A stretch of DNA of 64,000 bases from Pantoea allii (GTDB taxonomy: Bacteria; Pseudomonadota; Gammaproteobacteria; Enterobacterales; Enterobacteriaceae): the NCBI RefSeq assembly GCF_002307475.1, contig NZ_NTMH01000052.1:60031-124030 (forward strand), read 5' to 3'. The notes below the pieces were generated by a model that was not told the origin of the DNA, made no database searches, and saw only the letters and a program-made list of their open reading frames with translations. Shown here one piece after another: positions 18,454-26,811 of this stretch. Position 1 is the first letter of the stretch. Each line of letters opens with the position of its first letter. The position numbers were made by a program, and so were the translations under genes.

Positions 18454-20138
18454 GATGATTGTCCCTGAATAAGTTGCAGATGCTCGGCCACCGGACCCAG
18501 CGCCAGAGCAGGAATAAAGGTCAGCGCGCCGACCAGCAAGACGGTACCGATTAACAGGGCGATAAACAGAGGCCCGTGCGTAGGCAGCGTACCGTTACCG
18601 ACCGGTTGCACTTTTTTCACCGCCATGGCACCGGCAATCGCCATGACCGGAATGATGATGCCGAAGCGTCCCAGCAGCATGCACACCGCCAGCAGCAGGT
18701 TCCAGAACGGCGTATTGGCGCTCAGGCCCGCAAAGGCGCTACCGTTGTTATTGGCAGCCGACGAGACGGCGTACAGCACTTCACTAAAGCCATGCGTTCC
18801 CGGGTTTGCCATGCCGGCGCGTCCGGCATCGGTCATCATCGCGATCGCCGTGCCAATCAGCACCAGCGCGGGGGTGACCAGAATCGCCAGGGCGGTCATT
18901 TTCATTTCCCACACGTCGATTTTCTTGCCGAGAAACTCTGGCGTGCGGCCAATCATCAACCCGGCAATAAACACCGCCAGCAAGACAAACAGCAGCATGC
19001 CGTACAGACCGGCACCGACTCCGCCAAACACCACTTCGCCCAGTTGCATCAGCAACATGGGCACCATGCCGCCCAGTGCGGTAAACGAGTCGTGCATGGC
19101 GTTCACTGCGCCACAGGAGGCCGCCGTCGTAATCACCGCATACAGGCTGGAGTTAAGGATGCCGAAGCGCGTCTCTTTGCCTTCCATATTGATAGCGCTG
19201 TCAGCGCCGAGCGTCAGGAAGTGCGGATTACCATGCAGTTCGGCCCACATCACCAGCGCCGCGGCCACCACGAACATCAGCGTCATTGACCACAGCAACA
19301 TATTTCCCTGACGACGATCTTTGACGCTTTCGCCAAAGGCAAAGCAGAGCGCCGCCGGAATCAGGAAGATACTTAGCATCTGGACAAAATTGGTGAGTGC
19401 GGTGGGATTCTCAAACGGATGGGCGGAGTTGACGTTGAAGAAACCGCCGCCGTTGGTCCCCAGCATTTTGATTGCTTCCTGAGAGGCAACCGGCCCCATT
19501 GCCAGCGTTTGCTGCGCCCCTTCCAGACTGGTGAGGTTGTGATAAGGCAGGAAGTTCTGGATGCTGCCCTGGCTGACAAAAAACAGCGCCATCAGCAGGC
19601 TAATCGGCAGCAGAACGTAGAGCGTCACGCGCGTCAAATCACGCCAGGCGTTGCCCAGCGTGGCGATAGATCGATTCGCAAAACCGCGAATCAATGCAAA
19701 CGCGATGGCAATACCGGTGGCAGCGGACACGAAGTTCTGCACCGTCAGTCCGACCATCTGACTGAAATAGCTTAAGGTGCTTTCGCCCGCATACGACTGC
19801 CAGTTGGTGTTGGTGACAAAACTGATGGACGTGTTCAGCGCCAGATCCCAGCTCAGTCCGGGCAGATGCTGCGGATTAAGGGGCAACTGTCCCTGAAACA
19901 TCAGCATGGCCAACAGCACAGCCATACCCAGCAGATTGAACACCAGGATCGCCAGCAAGTATTGCTGCCAGCGCATATCGCCTTGTTGGGTTCCTGAGAT
20001 GCGCCACAGAAAGGCTTCTGCACGCGTAAACAGGGGCTTGTCCGCGACTAACGCGGCCAGCCCGCGCCCCAGCGGCTGCGCCATCACCATCAGTAACAGC
20101 AGATAAACCGCTATCAGTAAAAACGCATTGGCCGCCAT
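18450..20138 (-). CDS. kdpA: K+-transporting ATPase K+-binding subunit KdpA
   Basis: A 562-residue membrane subunit (E. coli 557) of the SKT channel-like superfamily. Four degenerate selectivity-filter repeats are present, for example around SFVTNTNWQSY, LGTNGGGFFNVNSAHPFENPT and SSAANNNGSAFAGL. It binds and conducts K+ within KdpFABC in the inner membrane. Its ATG shares a base with the kdpF stop (TGATG), and its stop overlaps kdpB. Confidence 0.97.
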   Translation of the reverse strand: MAANAFLLIAVYLLLLMVMAQPLGRGLAALVADKPLFTRAEAFLWRISGTQQGDMRWQQYLLAILVFNLLGMAVLLAMLMFQGQLPLNPQHLPGLSWDLALNTSISFVTNTNWQSYAGESTLSYFSQMVGLTVQNFVSAATGIAIAFALIRGFANRSIATLGNAWRDLTRVTLYVLLPISLLMALFFVSQGSIQNFLPYHNLTSLEGAQQTLAMGPVASQEAIKMLGTNGGGFFNVNSAHPFENPTALTNFVQMLSIFLIPAALCFAFGESVKDRRQGNMLLWSMTLMFVVAAALVMWAELHGNPHFLTLGADSAINMEGKETRFGILNSSLYAVITTAASCGAVNAMHDSFTALGGMVPMLLMQLGEVVFGGVGAGLYGMLLFVLLAVFIAGLMIGRTPEFLGKKIDVWEMKMTALAILVTPALVLIGTAIAMMTDAGRAGMANPGTHGFSEVLYAVSSAANNNGSAFAGLSANTPFWNLLLAVCMLLGRFGIIIPVMAIAGAMAVKKVQPVGNGTLPTHGPLFIALLIGTVLLVGALTFIPALALGPVAEHLQLIQGQSS

Positions 20139-20227
20139 CAGAAGGCCTCCGCATTTAACAGGGCATAAATCAGATAGCCCAGTAACAACACCACCAGCAC
20201 AATGCCGGTTATTACGCCTGCACTCAC
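20138..20227 (-). CDS. kdpF: KdpF, 29-residue K+-ATPase stabilising subunit
   Basis: This single-helix peptide starts at GTG and reads MSAGVITGIVLVVLLLGYLI, ending ALLNAEAF, nearly identical to E. coli KdpF (29 aa). KdpF sits between KdpA and KdpB in the inner membrane and stabilises the complex. GGAGG lies 5 bases before the GTG, and the stop overlaps the kdpA start. Short length and GTG start make it easy to miss. It is the first gene of kdpFABCD. Confidence 0.95.
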   Translation of the reverse strand: MSAGVITGIVLVVLLLGYLIYALLNAEAF

Positions 20228-20300
20228 AGCAACCTCCAGAGGATTGGATTTGCTGAGTAGCTTGCGCCTGGGCACATAAAGAAAGGGTTAAAAAGCGGGT

Positions 20301-20323
20301 CGGGGATATAAAAAATGTATAAA
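20301..20323 (-). promoter_or_regulatory. KdpE-type operator upstream of kdpF
   Basis: On the minus strand the T-rich block TTTATACATTTTTTATAT runs into CCCCG, closely resembling the E. coli KdpE site as I remember it (TTTATAC, T-run, ACACCCCGCCC). It lies about 75-95 bases before the kdpF start, as expected for the activator site of the low-K+ promoter. Confidence 0.7.
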
Positions 20324-20336
20324 AATAGCCGTACTA

Positions 20337-21503
20337 TCAGGCGACTTCCAACTGCCAGATGCGGCTCAGATCCACGCCGTCCCAGCCACCGTTATCTTCG
20401 GCACAGACAATACTGTCAGTACAGAAACTGTCGCCCAGATCCAGTACCTCAGGTTTAATTTCCCGCTGCGCATGCAGTGACCAGAAAACATGCACCTTGG
20501 GTCGCTGTAATGACTTATCGCCGCCCTTCACCACCAACGCGATGCGGCCTGATGCCAGGCGGACCAGCGAACCGACAGGATACAGACCGATGGTACTGAC
20601 AAAAGCGTGCAGTAAGGTGGTGTCAAAATGCCCCTGCCAGCTCAACATCATCTGCAGCGTTTTGGCGGGCGTCCAGCCTTTACGGTAGGGCCGCGTTGAG
20701 GTCAGCGCATCGTAAACGTCGCAGATGGTCGTCATGCGGGAATACACGCTAATCTCATGGCCCTTCAGGCCATAGGGATAGCCAGTGCCGTCATATTTTT
20801 CATGATGATGCAGCGCTATATCGACCAGATCGTCGCCCGCATGGGCATCCATCAGCATCTGCGCACCGGCAATCGGATGTTCACACATCACCTGAAACTC
20901 ATCGTCGCTGAGCTTATCGGGTTTATTGAGAATAGAGAGCGGCACCGCCGCCTTACCCAAATCATGCAGTAATCCGCCCATGCCGACCCGTTGCAGTTGC
21001 TGAGCATCCAGCCCCAGCTTTTTACCCAAGGCGATCATGAGCCCACATACCGCCATAGAGTGCAGATAGGTGTAATTGTCATGATCTTTAAGCTGCGCCA
21101 CACGTAACAGCGCCGAAGGCTCACGTTCGATGGAACCGGCAATCTGATCGACAATCGCAATCATATCGCTGAGATTCAGGCCATAGCCCAGGCGTGCCTC
21201 GTTGAACATGGCCAGCACCTTTGGCTTGCCCTGTTCAAAAATATGCTGAGCCTGCTCCATTTCCTGAGAGAACGGCGCGCGGATGCCTGAATCGACTTTT
21301 TTCGGCGCAGATGGCGTCAATGAAATCGATTTCTCCATATCGATCCATAAACGCGTTATGCCTTCATGACGAAACATCAAAACCTGACGTTGATCGGTGA
21401 TCAACATCTGGTTGCGAATGCGTTTGTCTTTAAACCACCAGACTTCGAGTTTGTGGACGAACATACCCGGTTTCAGTTCGTCGATTGTTATGAGTTTAAT
21501 CAC
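20337..21503 (-). CDS. HD-GYP domain cyclic-di-GMP phosphodiesterase
   Basis: A 388-residue protein. The N-terminal 120 residues (IKLITIDELKPGMFVHKL, DUF3391 type) precede an HD-GYP domain with HSMAV, LLHDLGKAAVP, HPIAGAQML, LHHHEKYDGTGYP and SRMTTICDVYDALTS: the HD pair, the HHExxDGxGYP signature and all metal ligands are present. It should hydrolyse c-di-GMP in the cytosol. GTG 21503 is chosen because GGAGGGAG lies just upstream and homology begins there; an upstream ATG adds 43 unrelated residues. It ends 110 bases before kdpF and is probably its own unit. Confidence 0.85.
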   Translation of the reverse strand: MIKLITIDELKPGMFVHKLEVWWFKDKRIRNQMLITDQRQVLMFRHEGITRLWIDMEKSISLTPSAPKKVDSGIRAPFSQEMEQAQHIFEQGKPKVLAMFNEARLGYGLNLSDMIAIVDQIAGSIEREPSALLRVAQLKDHDNYTYLHSMAVCGLMIALGKKLGLDAQQLQRVGMGGLLHDLGKAAVPLSILNKPDKLSDDEFQVMCEHPIAGAQMLMDAHAGDDLVDIALHHHEKYDGTGYPYGLKGHEISVYSRMTTICDVYDALTSTRPYRKGWTPAKTLQMMLSWQGHFDTTLLHAFVSTIGLYPVGSLVRLASGRIALVVKGGDKSLQRPKVHVFWSLHAQREIKPEVLDLGDSFCTDSIVCAEDNGGWDGVDLSRIWQLEVA

Positions 21504-21654
21504 AATCTCCCTCCAGAGTATCAGCGGGTGATATCGTGATATCGGCAGGCACTCGGTTTTATGCAGGTCATTTTGTGCGAACGGTGGTGCAGCACAAATT
21601 TTAGACGCCAGAGGGAGAGTTTTCCCGTTCACCGGTAAAAGAAAACGGGCGTGG

Positions 21655-22158
21655 TTACGCTTTCTCAGTGAGCAATATTGCCATCATCACCACATCGTGA
21701 AGTTTACCTTCACGCAGCGATGCCTGACGACGGACGCCCTCACGCTCAAAGCCCAGTCGTTCATAGAGCGCTAACGCCCGATGATTATCGTGGAACACTT
21801 CCAGCTCCATGCGGGTGATGCCCAGCCAGTTACGGGCATAATCCATGGCGTTACGAATTAAATGCGCGCCGATGCCGCGACCGGAAAAGGCAGGATTGAC
21901 GCCAATACCGAAACTGATGCAGTGCCGGGTACGCGGATTATGATGAGTGAACAGCGTGAGTTCGCCCACCATTTCACCGTCAACTTCGGCGATAAAATTG
22001 ATAAAGCCTTCCGCATCCATCTTTGCAAACTTCTTCTCCCAGGTGGCTACGCTGGGAAAAGGCAACTGTAGCGTCCAGGGATAAACGTCCGGATGACCGT
22101 AAAGACGTTGATAAGCCGCCGCATCGTGCGGCTCACGGCCGCGCAGAGTGATATCCAT
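21655..22158 (-). CDS. GNAT-family N-acetyltransferase (AaaT/YhhY-like)
   Basis: A 167-residue acetyltransferase. The acetyl-CoA motif GIGVNPAFSGRGIGAHLIRNAMDYA (residues about 85-110) contains the R/Q-x-x-G-x-A-like loop, and ELEVFHDNHRALALYERLGFEREG is the typical C-terminal part. The N-terminal HPDVYPWTLQLPFPS resembles E. coli YhhY (AaaT), which acetylates certain amino acids; substrate here is not proven. It diverges from the ABC exporter 71 bases away. Confidence 0.75.
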   Translation of the reverse strand: MDITLRGREPHDAAAYQRLYGHPDVYPWTLQLPFPSVATWEKKFAKMDAEGFINFIAEVDGEMVGELTLFTHHNPRTRHCISFGIGVNPAFSGRGIGAHLIRNAMDYARNWLGITRMELEVFHDNHRALALYERLGFEREGVRRQASLREGKLHDVVMMAILLTEKA

Positions 22159-22229
22159 ATTTAATCCTTTTTAATCGGGCATACACATGCACTAAGCTGT
22201 AACTCTTATCGAACGGAAAGAGTGACTCT

Positions 22230-24062
22230 ATGTTGTATCGTCGTTTCGAACGTTTTATCAATATTTTTCAGGATGCACCGACCGACATGCCGCCCTCGCG
22301 GGTTTGGCCGTTTTATTTTTACTATCTGCGCCAGGTATGGCCGAGCTTTGCCGCGTTGCTGGTGGTGGGATTAATCGGCGCGCTGATTGAGGTAGCGCTG
22401 TTCAGTTATCTGAGCCGCATTATTGATTTGGTGAACCACTCTACGCCGGCCACGTTGTTCCGGGATAACTGGCAAACGTTGTTGTGGATGGGCTGTGTTG
22501 CGCTGATACTGCGGCCGGTTTTTATTGCGCTGCACGATATGCTGGTTCATCAGAGCATCAACCCCGGCATGACCAGTATGATCCGCTGGCAGCATCATAA
22601 TTATGTCCTGCGGCAGAGCATGAACTTTTTTCAGAACGACTTTGCCGGGCGGATTGCGCAACGTATTTTGCAAACCGGTAACTCGTTGCGCGACTCTGCG
22701 GTGCAACTGGTGGATGCGATCTGGCATGTGCTGATCTATGCCGCAACGGCGCTGGTACTGTTTGCAGAAGCCGACTGGCGCCTGATGATTCCATTGATTA
22801 TCTGGATTGTGGCCTATGTTGCCGCGCTGCGCTATTTCGTGCCACGGGTTAAAGCCCGTTCGGTGGTGTCGTCAGAGGCCCGTTCGAAGCTGATGGGCAC
22901 CATTGTTGACGGCTATACCAACATCGCCACCATTAAGCTGTTCGCGCACAGCGATCTGGAACGTCAGTACGCCCGCGAAGCGATTCAGGAGCAGACGGAT
23001 AAGACGCAGCAGGCTAACCGGATGGTGACCAGCATGGATCTGACGCTGTCGACGCTGAACGGGATGTTGATTGTCTCAACCTCTGGCCTGGCACTGTGGC
23101 TGTGGAGCGAATCGCTGATTAGCGTAGGGGCGATTGCCCTGGCAACCGGCCTTGTGATCCGCCTGGTCAACATGTCCGGCTGGGTGATGTGGGTCGTCAA
23201 CGGTATTTTTGAAAACATCGGCATGGTGCAGGACGGACTCAACACCATTTCACAGCCGCTCAGCGTGCAGGACGCTCCCAAAGCAACCCAGCTGAAGGTG
23301 GCGCAAGGTGAGATTCGTTTTCAGGACATCCGTTTTGACTACGGTGGGGGCCGTCCGGTCATTGATGGCCTGAATCTGACCATCAAACCCGGTGAAAAGA
23401 TTGGCCTGATTGGGCCTTCCGGTGCGGGTAAATCCACCCTGGTGAACCTGTTGCTGCGCCTGTACGACCTCAACGGCGGTCGTATCCTGATTGACGGTCA
23501 GAATATTTCTGAGGTGACGCAGGAGAGCCTGCGCAGCCAGATCGGGATGATCACCCAGGATACCTCACTGCTGCACCGTTCCATCCGCGAAAACCTGCTG
23601 TACGGACGACCAAATGCCAGTGAAGAGGCGCTTCAGTTAGCCATCCAGCGCGCCCGCGCCGATGAGTTTATCCCCTTGCTGTCCGATTCACAGGGCCGTT
23701 TTGGCCTGGATGCCCATGTGGGCGAACGCGGCGTGAAACTGTCAGGCGGTCAGCGCCAGCGCGTGGCCATCGCCCGTGTGCTGCTGAAAGATGCGCCGAT
23801 CCTGATTATGGATGAAGCGACGTCCGCCCTCGACTCGGAAGTGGAAGCCGCGATTCAGGAAAGCCTGGAATCCTTGATGAAGGGTAAAACCGTGATTGCC
23901 ATTGCCCACCGTCTGTCCACCATCGCCAAAATGGATCGTCTGGTGGTGCTGGAAAAAGGCCAGATTGTGGAAATCGGTAGCCATCATGCGCTACTGGCAC
24001 AAAACGGCCTTTATGCCCGTCTGTGGCAGCACCAGACGGGGGGATTTGTGGGCGCAGATTAA
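22230..24062 (+). CDS. ABC exporter with fused membrane and ATPase domains
   Basis: A 610-residue half-transporter. Residues about 30-330 form a six-helix exporter domain; the C-terminal ATPase has Walker A GPSGAGKSTLV, signature LSGGQRQRVAIAR, Walker B LIMDEATSALD and switch His AIAHRLS. It should work as an inner-membrane dimer exporting a lipid, drug or peptide; the substrate is unknown. Its last four bases overlap the convergent gene at 24059-25183, so no terminator lies between them. Confidence 0.85.
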   Translation: MLYRRFERFINIFQDAPTDMPPSRVWPFYFYYLRQVWPSFAALLVVGLIGALIEVALFSYLSRIIDLVNHSTPATLFRDNWQTLLWMGCVALILRPVFIALHDMLVHQSINPGMTSMIRWQHHNYVLRQSMNFFQNDFAGRIAQRILQTGNSLRDSAVQLVDAIWHVLIYAATALVLFAEADWRLMIPLIIWIVAYVAALRYFVPRVKARSVVSSEARSKLMGTIVDGYTNIATIKLFAHSDLERQYAREAIQEQTDKTQQANRMVTSMDLTLSTLNGMLIVSTSGLALWLWSESLISVGAIALATGLVIRLVNMSGWVMWVVNGIFENIGMVQDGLNTISQPLSVQDAPKATQLKVAQGEIRFQDIRFDYGGGRPVIDGLNLTIKPGEKIGLIGPSGAGKSTLVNLLLRLYDLNGGRILIDGQNISEVTQESLRSQIGMITQDTSLLHRSIRENLLYGRPNASEEALQLAIQRARADEFIPLLSDSQGRFGLDAHVGERGVKLSGGQRQRVAIARVLLKDAPILIMDEATSALDSEVEAAIQESLESLMKGKTVIAIAHRLSTIAKMDRLVVLEKGQIVEIGSHHALLAQNGLYARLWQHQTGGFVGAD

Positions 24063-25183
24063 TCGCCGCGTCGATAGGGCAAGGCGTCACGGGCTTCATC
24101 GGCCCACAGGTGAACGCCTTGCCGCTCCTGCTGCAAAAAATCCTCCACGGCGGCACGCAGACCGGGATGGCACAGATAGTGCCAGGAGTGGGTAATCTGG
24201 GGTTCAAAACCCCGCACCAGTTTGTGCTCGCCCTGCGCGCCAGCATCAAAGCGTTGCAGCCCTTCCGCTATAGCGAAATCCATCCCCTGATAAAAGCAGG
24301 TTTCAAAGTGGAGCCGGTCAAATTCCGCCAGGCATCCCCAGTAGCGGCCATACAGGCTTTCGCCATCTTTAAGATAGAAGGCCATCGCCGCAGGTTGCTG
24401 CTGTAAACGGGCGATCACGACGCGAATATTGTCCGGCATCCTCTCAGCCAGCAGGCTGAAGAAGGCACGGGTCAGATAGGGACGCTGACCGCGCACCGCA
24501 TACGTATTGGCATAGCAGGTATAGACAAAATCCCACTGATCCTCACGCAGTTGATCGCCGCGATACCAGTCAAATGCAAAACCGCTCTGTACGACCTGCT
24601 CGCGCTCTTTACGCAACTGTTTGCGTTTCCGCGACATCAGCGTATCCAGAAAGTCCTGAAAGTCGCGATAGCCCCGATTGTGCCAGTGATACTGGCAGCC
24701 CAGTCGTGCCAGCCAGTCAGGTTGCGCCGCCAGCAAGACGTTCGCTTGCGGATCGGTGAAGTTGATATGCGCACCACTTAACCCCTGCTCCGCCAGCGCG
24801 TCCGGTAACGCAGCAAGAAGCCGGGCGGCGGCATCCGGTGCACCAAGCACGCGTGCGCCAGTAACCGGGCTGAAAGGAATCGCGCCCAGCCATTTTGGGT
24901 AGTAAGGAATGCCGGCACGCTGGCAGGCATCGGCCCAGGCGTGATCGAACACGTATTCACCCTGAGAATGGAATTTTTGATAGCCGGGAAGGACGGCGCG
25001 AAGCTCGCCTGCCTCACGCCAGAGGAGATGATCGGACTGCCAGCCCCTTTCTGGCCTGACGCTGCCGCTTTCCTCCAGGCTCAGTAAAAATGCGTGACGT
25101 AAAAAGGGCTGTTGATCGGTCAACAGGGCATCCCATTCAGCGGCAGGAATGTCTGAAAGCGAACTCAGGTGAAACAACGACAT
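24059..25183 (-). CDS. COG3146-type GNAT/peptidoglycan-bridge-like acyltransferase
   Basis: A 374-residue protein of the uncharacterised COG3146 (DUF482) group, related in fold to FemAB/GNAT transferases. Characteristic stretches are YVFDHAWADACQRAGIPYYPKWLGAIPFSPVTG, SRKRKQLRKER and GRYWGCLAEFDRLHFETCFYQGMDFAIAEGL, ending in FEPQITHSWHYLCHPGL. No signal peptide or membrane segment. The acceptor substrate is unknown. GGAG precedes the ATG. Convergent four-base overlap with the ABC exporter. Confidence 0.8.
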   Translation of the reverse strand: MSLFHLSSLSDIPAAEWDALLTDQQPFLRHAFLLSLEESGSVRPERGWQSDHLLWREAGELRAVLPGYQKFHSQGEYVFDHAWADACQRAGIPYYPKWLGAIPFSPVTGARVLGAPDAAARLLAALPDALAEQGLSGAHINFTDPQANVLLAAQPDWLARLGCQYHWHNRGYRDFQDFLDTLMSRKRKQLRKEREQVVQSGFAFDWYRGDQLREDQWDFVYTCYANTYAVRGQRPYLTRAFFSLLAERMPDNIRVVIARLQQQPAAMAFYLKDGESLYGRYWGCLAEFDRLHFETCFYQGMDFAIAEGLQRFDAGAQGEHKLVRGFEPQITHSWHYLCHPGLRAAVEDFLQQERQGVHLWADEARDALPYRRGD

Positions 25184-25381
25184 GCATAACTCCAGACGGC
25201 AACCGGTGACACAGTAGTCAAGCAGGTTTTAGGTTTCAGGGAAAGAAGGAGGGCACGGAATGCTTCATGCAGACCCTGCTCAGGCGCACGCGCTACCTGA
25301 AGCGTAGTTTGGTTTTGACGTTAATCCCGTCACCTGTTCAAATGCCTGCAGAATCTGACAAAAAACAGCGAAGGAACGGGC

Positions 25382-25987
25382 ATGGCTAAAGCATTGGTGA
25401 TCTTTCTACACGGCGTGGGCAGTAACGGAGACGATCTGGCCCCGATTGGCGACTACTGGACCACCCTGCTCCCGGATGTCGCCTTTGCGTCACCGGATGC
25501 GCCTTACGCCTTTGAACATGGCGCGGGCTATCAGTGGTTCAGCCTGGCCGATATTACGCCAGAAAATCGTCCGGGTCGGGTGCGTGAGGCCCGCGAGGCC
25601 TTTGACAGCGTTATCCGTCATCTGATGTCTCAGAACGGGATGGCAGACCGCTGGGAAAACGTCATCCTGGTGGGCTTTTCCCAGGGGTCAATTATGGCGC
25701 TGGACCTGCTGGCTTCCGGGCGTTATCCCCTGGCGGGCGTGGTGGCGTTTTCGGGGCGACTGGCCTTTGACGGCCCGATCACGCCACAGGCTCACACGCC
25801 AGCCCTGTTGATTCACGGCCGGGCTGATACGGTGATACCGGCCAGTGAAAGTGAGTCGGCGGCGACTCGCCTGAAAGCGGTGGGCGTCCCGGTCGAAGCG
25901 GTGTTTGAACCTCAGACCGGCCACACCATCTCAGCCCAGGGTGCAATGCATGCCGCCGGGTTTATTGCCCAGTGCTTACAGGACTAA
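25382..25987 (+). CDS. Phospholipase/carboxylesterase-family hydrolase (YpfH-like)
   Basis: A 201-residue cytoplasmic alpha/beta-hydrolase. It starts LVIFLHGVGSNGDDL (oxyanion hole HGVG), with nucleophile elbow GFSQGSIMAL (Ser near residue 100), Asp in HGRADTVIP and His in TGHTIS, so the triad is complete. Size and motifs match the carboxylesterase/lysophospholipase family of E. coli YpfH. AAGGAACGGGC precedes the ATG. Nothing recognisable was seen in the 198-base gap upstream. Confidence 0.85.
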   Translation: MAKALVIFLHGVGSNGDDLAPIGDYWTTLLPDVAFASPDAPYAFEHGAGYQWFSLADITPENRPGRVREAREAFDSVIRHLMSQNGMADRWENVILVGFSQGSIMALDLLASGRYPLAGVVAFSGRLAFDGPITPQAHTPALLIHGRADTVIPASESESAATRLKAVGVPVEAVFEPQTGHTISAQGAMHAAGFIAQCLQD

Positions 25988-26029
25988 ACACGCTTTCACC
26001 ACCGCAGGCAGGCCGGTTTCGCCGCTGCG

Positions 26030-26407
26030 TTAGCCCAACAGGTTAACGAGCGCGAAACCGGCAAAGCACATCAGCAATGAGCCAATGACATGGACCAGTG
26101 CACTGCTCATTGCCCACAGGTATTTGCCAGACTGCAACAATGTCATTAACTCCGCCGAAAACGTCGAGAACGTGGTGAGTCCGCCACATAAGCCGGTGGT
26201 AATTAATAATTTCCAGGCCGGGTCGAGCTGGGGATGCCTGACGAACCAGGCCATGGCACCGCCAATCACAAATCCACCAATCAGGTTCACTAACAGCGTG
26301 CCCGGCGGCAGATTGGGAAATAACGCGTTAAACCGCATGGCGAACCACCAGCGCAACACACAGCCAATACTGCCGCCCAGAATCACAGCGAATAGCGGTT
26401 TTAACAT
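26030..26407 (-). CDS. crcB: Fluoride ion channel CrcB/Fluc
   Basis: A 125-residue four-helix membrane protein that forms a dual-topology dimeric fluoride channel. Visible motifs are GGSIGCVLRWWF at the N terminus, NLIGGFVIGG, and TTGLCGGLTTFSTFSAE, whose TFSTF carries the pore Phe/Thr residues. The ATG at 26407 has GGAG upstream and matches the family length (about 125-127); a longer frame upstream would run through the riboswitch. Expression is evidently controlled by the fluoride riboswitch immediately upstream. Confidence 0.95.
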   Translation of the reverse strand: MLKPLFAVILGGSIGCVLRWWFAMRFNALFPNLPPGTLLVNLIGGFVIGGAMAWFVRHPQLDPAWKLLITTGLCGGLTTFSTFSAELMTLLQSGKYLWAMSSALVHVIGSLLMCFAGFALVNLLG

Positions 26408-26453
26408 CACAGACTCCATTTCAGGATTGGCGCAGAAGACGGTGGAGGGCAAG

Positions 26454-26511
26454 AAAAAGCATACACCTGACACACCGACTCCCGCGGAAGGATTAAGGAT
26501 AATGTCAGGCG
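26454..26511 (-). terminator. Expression-platform terminator of the fluoride riboswitch
   Basis: On the minus strand ACGCCTGACA (the 3' edge of the aptamer) can pair with TGTCAGGTGT (26463-26472), followed by ATGC and TTTTT. The stem reuses aptamer bases, so folding of the aptamer and of the terminator should be mutually exclusive: transcription stops without fluoride. Confidence 0.7.
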
Positions 26512-26569
26512 TCATCAGCCGCAGGTTACGCCTGCAGGCGGTTGGGAAAGGTGGAACGCCATCACCTTA
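26503..26569 (-). ncRNA. Fluoride riboswitch (crcB motif)
   Basis: Read on the minus strand, the element starts GGTGATGGCGTTCCACC, continues with CCCAACCGCC and a short stem, and ends GGCTGATGACGCCTGAC. These match the conserved blocks of the crcB-motif aptamer (GGxGATGGC.TTCC.CC ... AACCGC ... CTGATGxxGCCT). It lies between a sigma-70 promoter and crcB and overlaps a terminator, so it is expected to switch on the fluoride channel when fluoride binds. Confidence 0.93.
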
Positions 26570-26577
26570 TGCGGGCC

Positions 26578-26606
26578 ATCATACGATGCCTGTTTCTGGC
26601 TGGCAA
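26578..26606 (-). promoter_or_regulatory. Sigma-70 promoter of the fluoride riboswitch-crcB transcript
   Basis: On the minus strand -35 TTGCCA (26606-26601), a 17-base spacer and -10 TATGAT (26583-26578) place the start a few bases before the riboswitch. Confidence 0.75.
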
Positions 26607-26811
26607 CCGTGGTTGAGCGGAGAGAATCGTTACGTGAACTGACGTCAGCGCAGCACCTTGTGCCGCCGCAAAGCAGAAGGTCCAGGCGGGCATGATTCAG
26701 GTTTCCCCGGTTGCCGTTTTGCGCTTAAATGTTTATCCGGCAGCGGCGTTGTAGAGCCGTTGAATGCCTTTCGCCAGCGGCGAAGGGGTAAACTCTCTTC
26801 TGGAGCGGCCT

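Noticed and set aside
18576..19311. Long open frames on the plus strand opposite kdpA
   Set aside because: They are His/Gln/Arg-rich shadows of kdpA with no ribosome site or family likeness.
26408..26515. N-terminal extension of the crcB reading frame
   Set aside because: It runs through the terminator and into the fluoride riboswitch, has no ribosome site, and the family starts at 26407.
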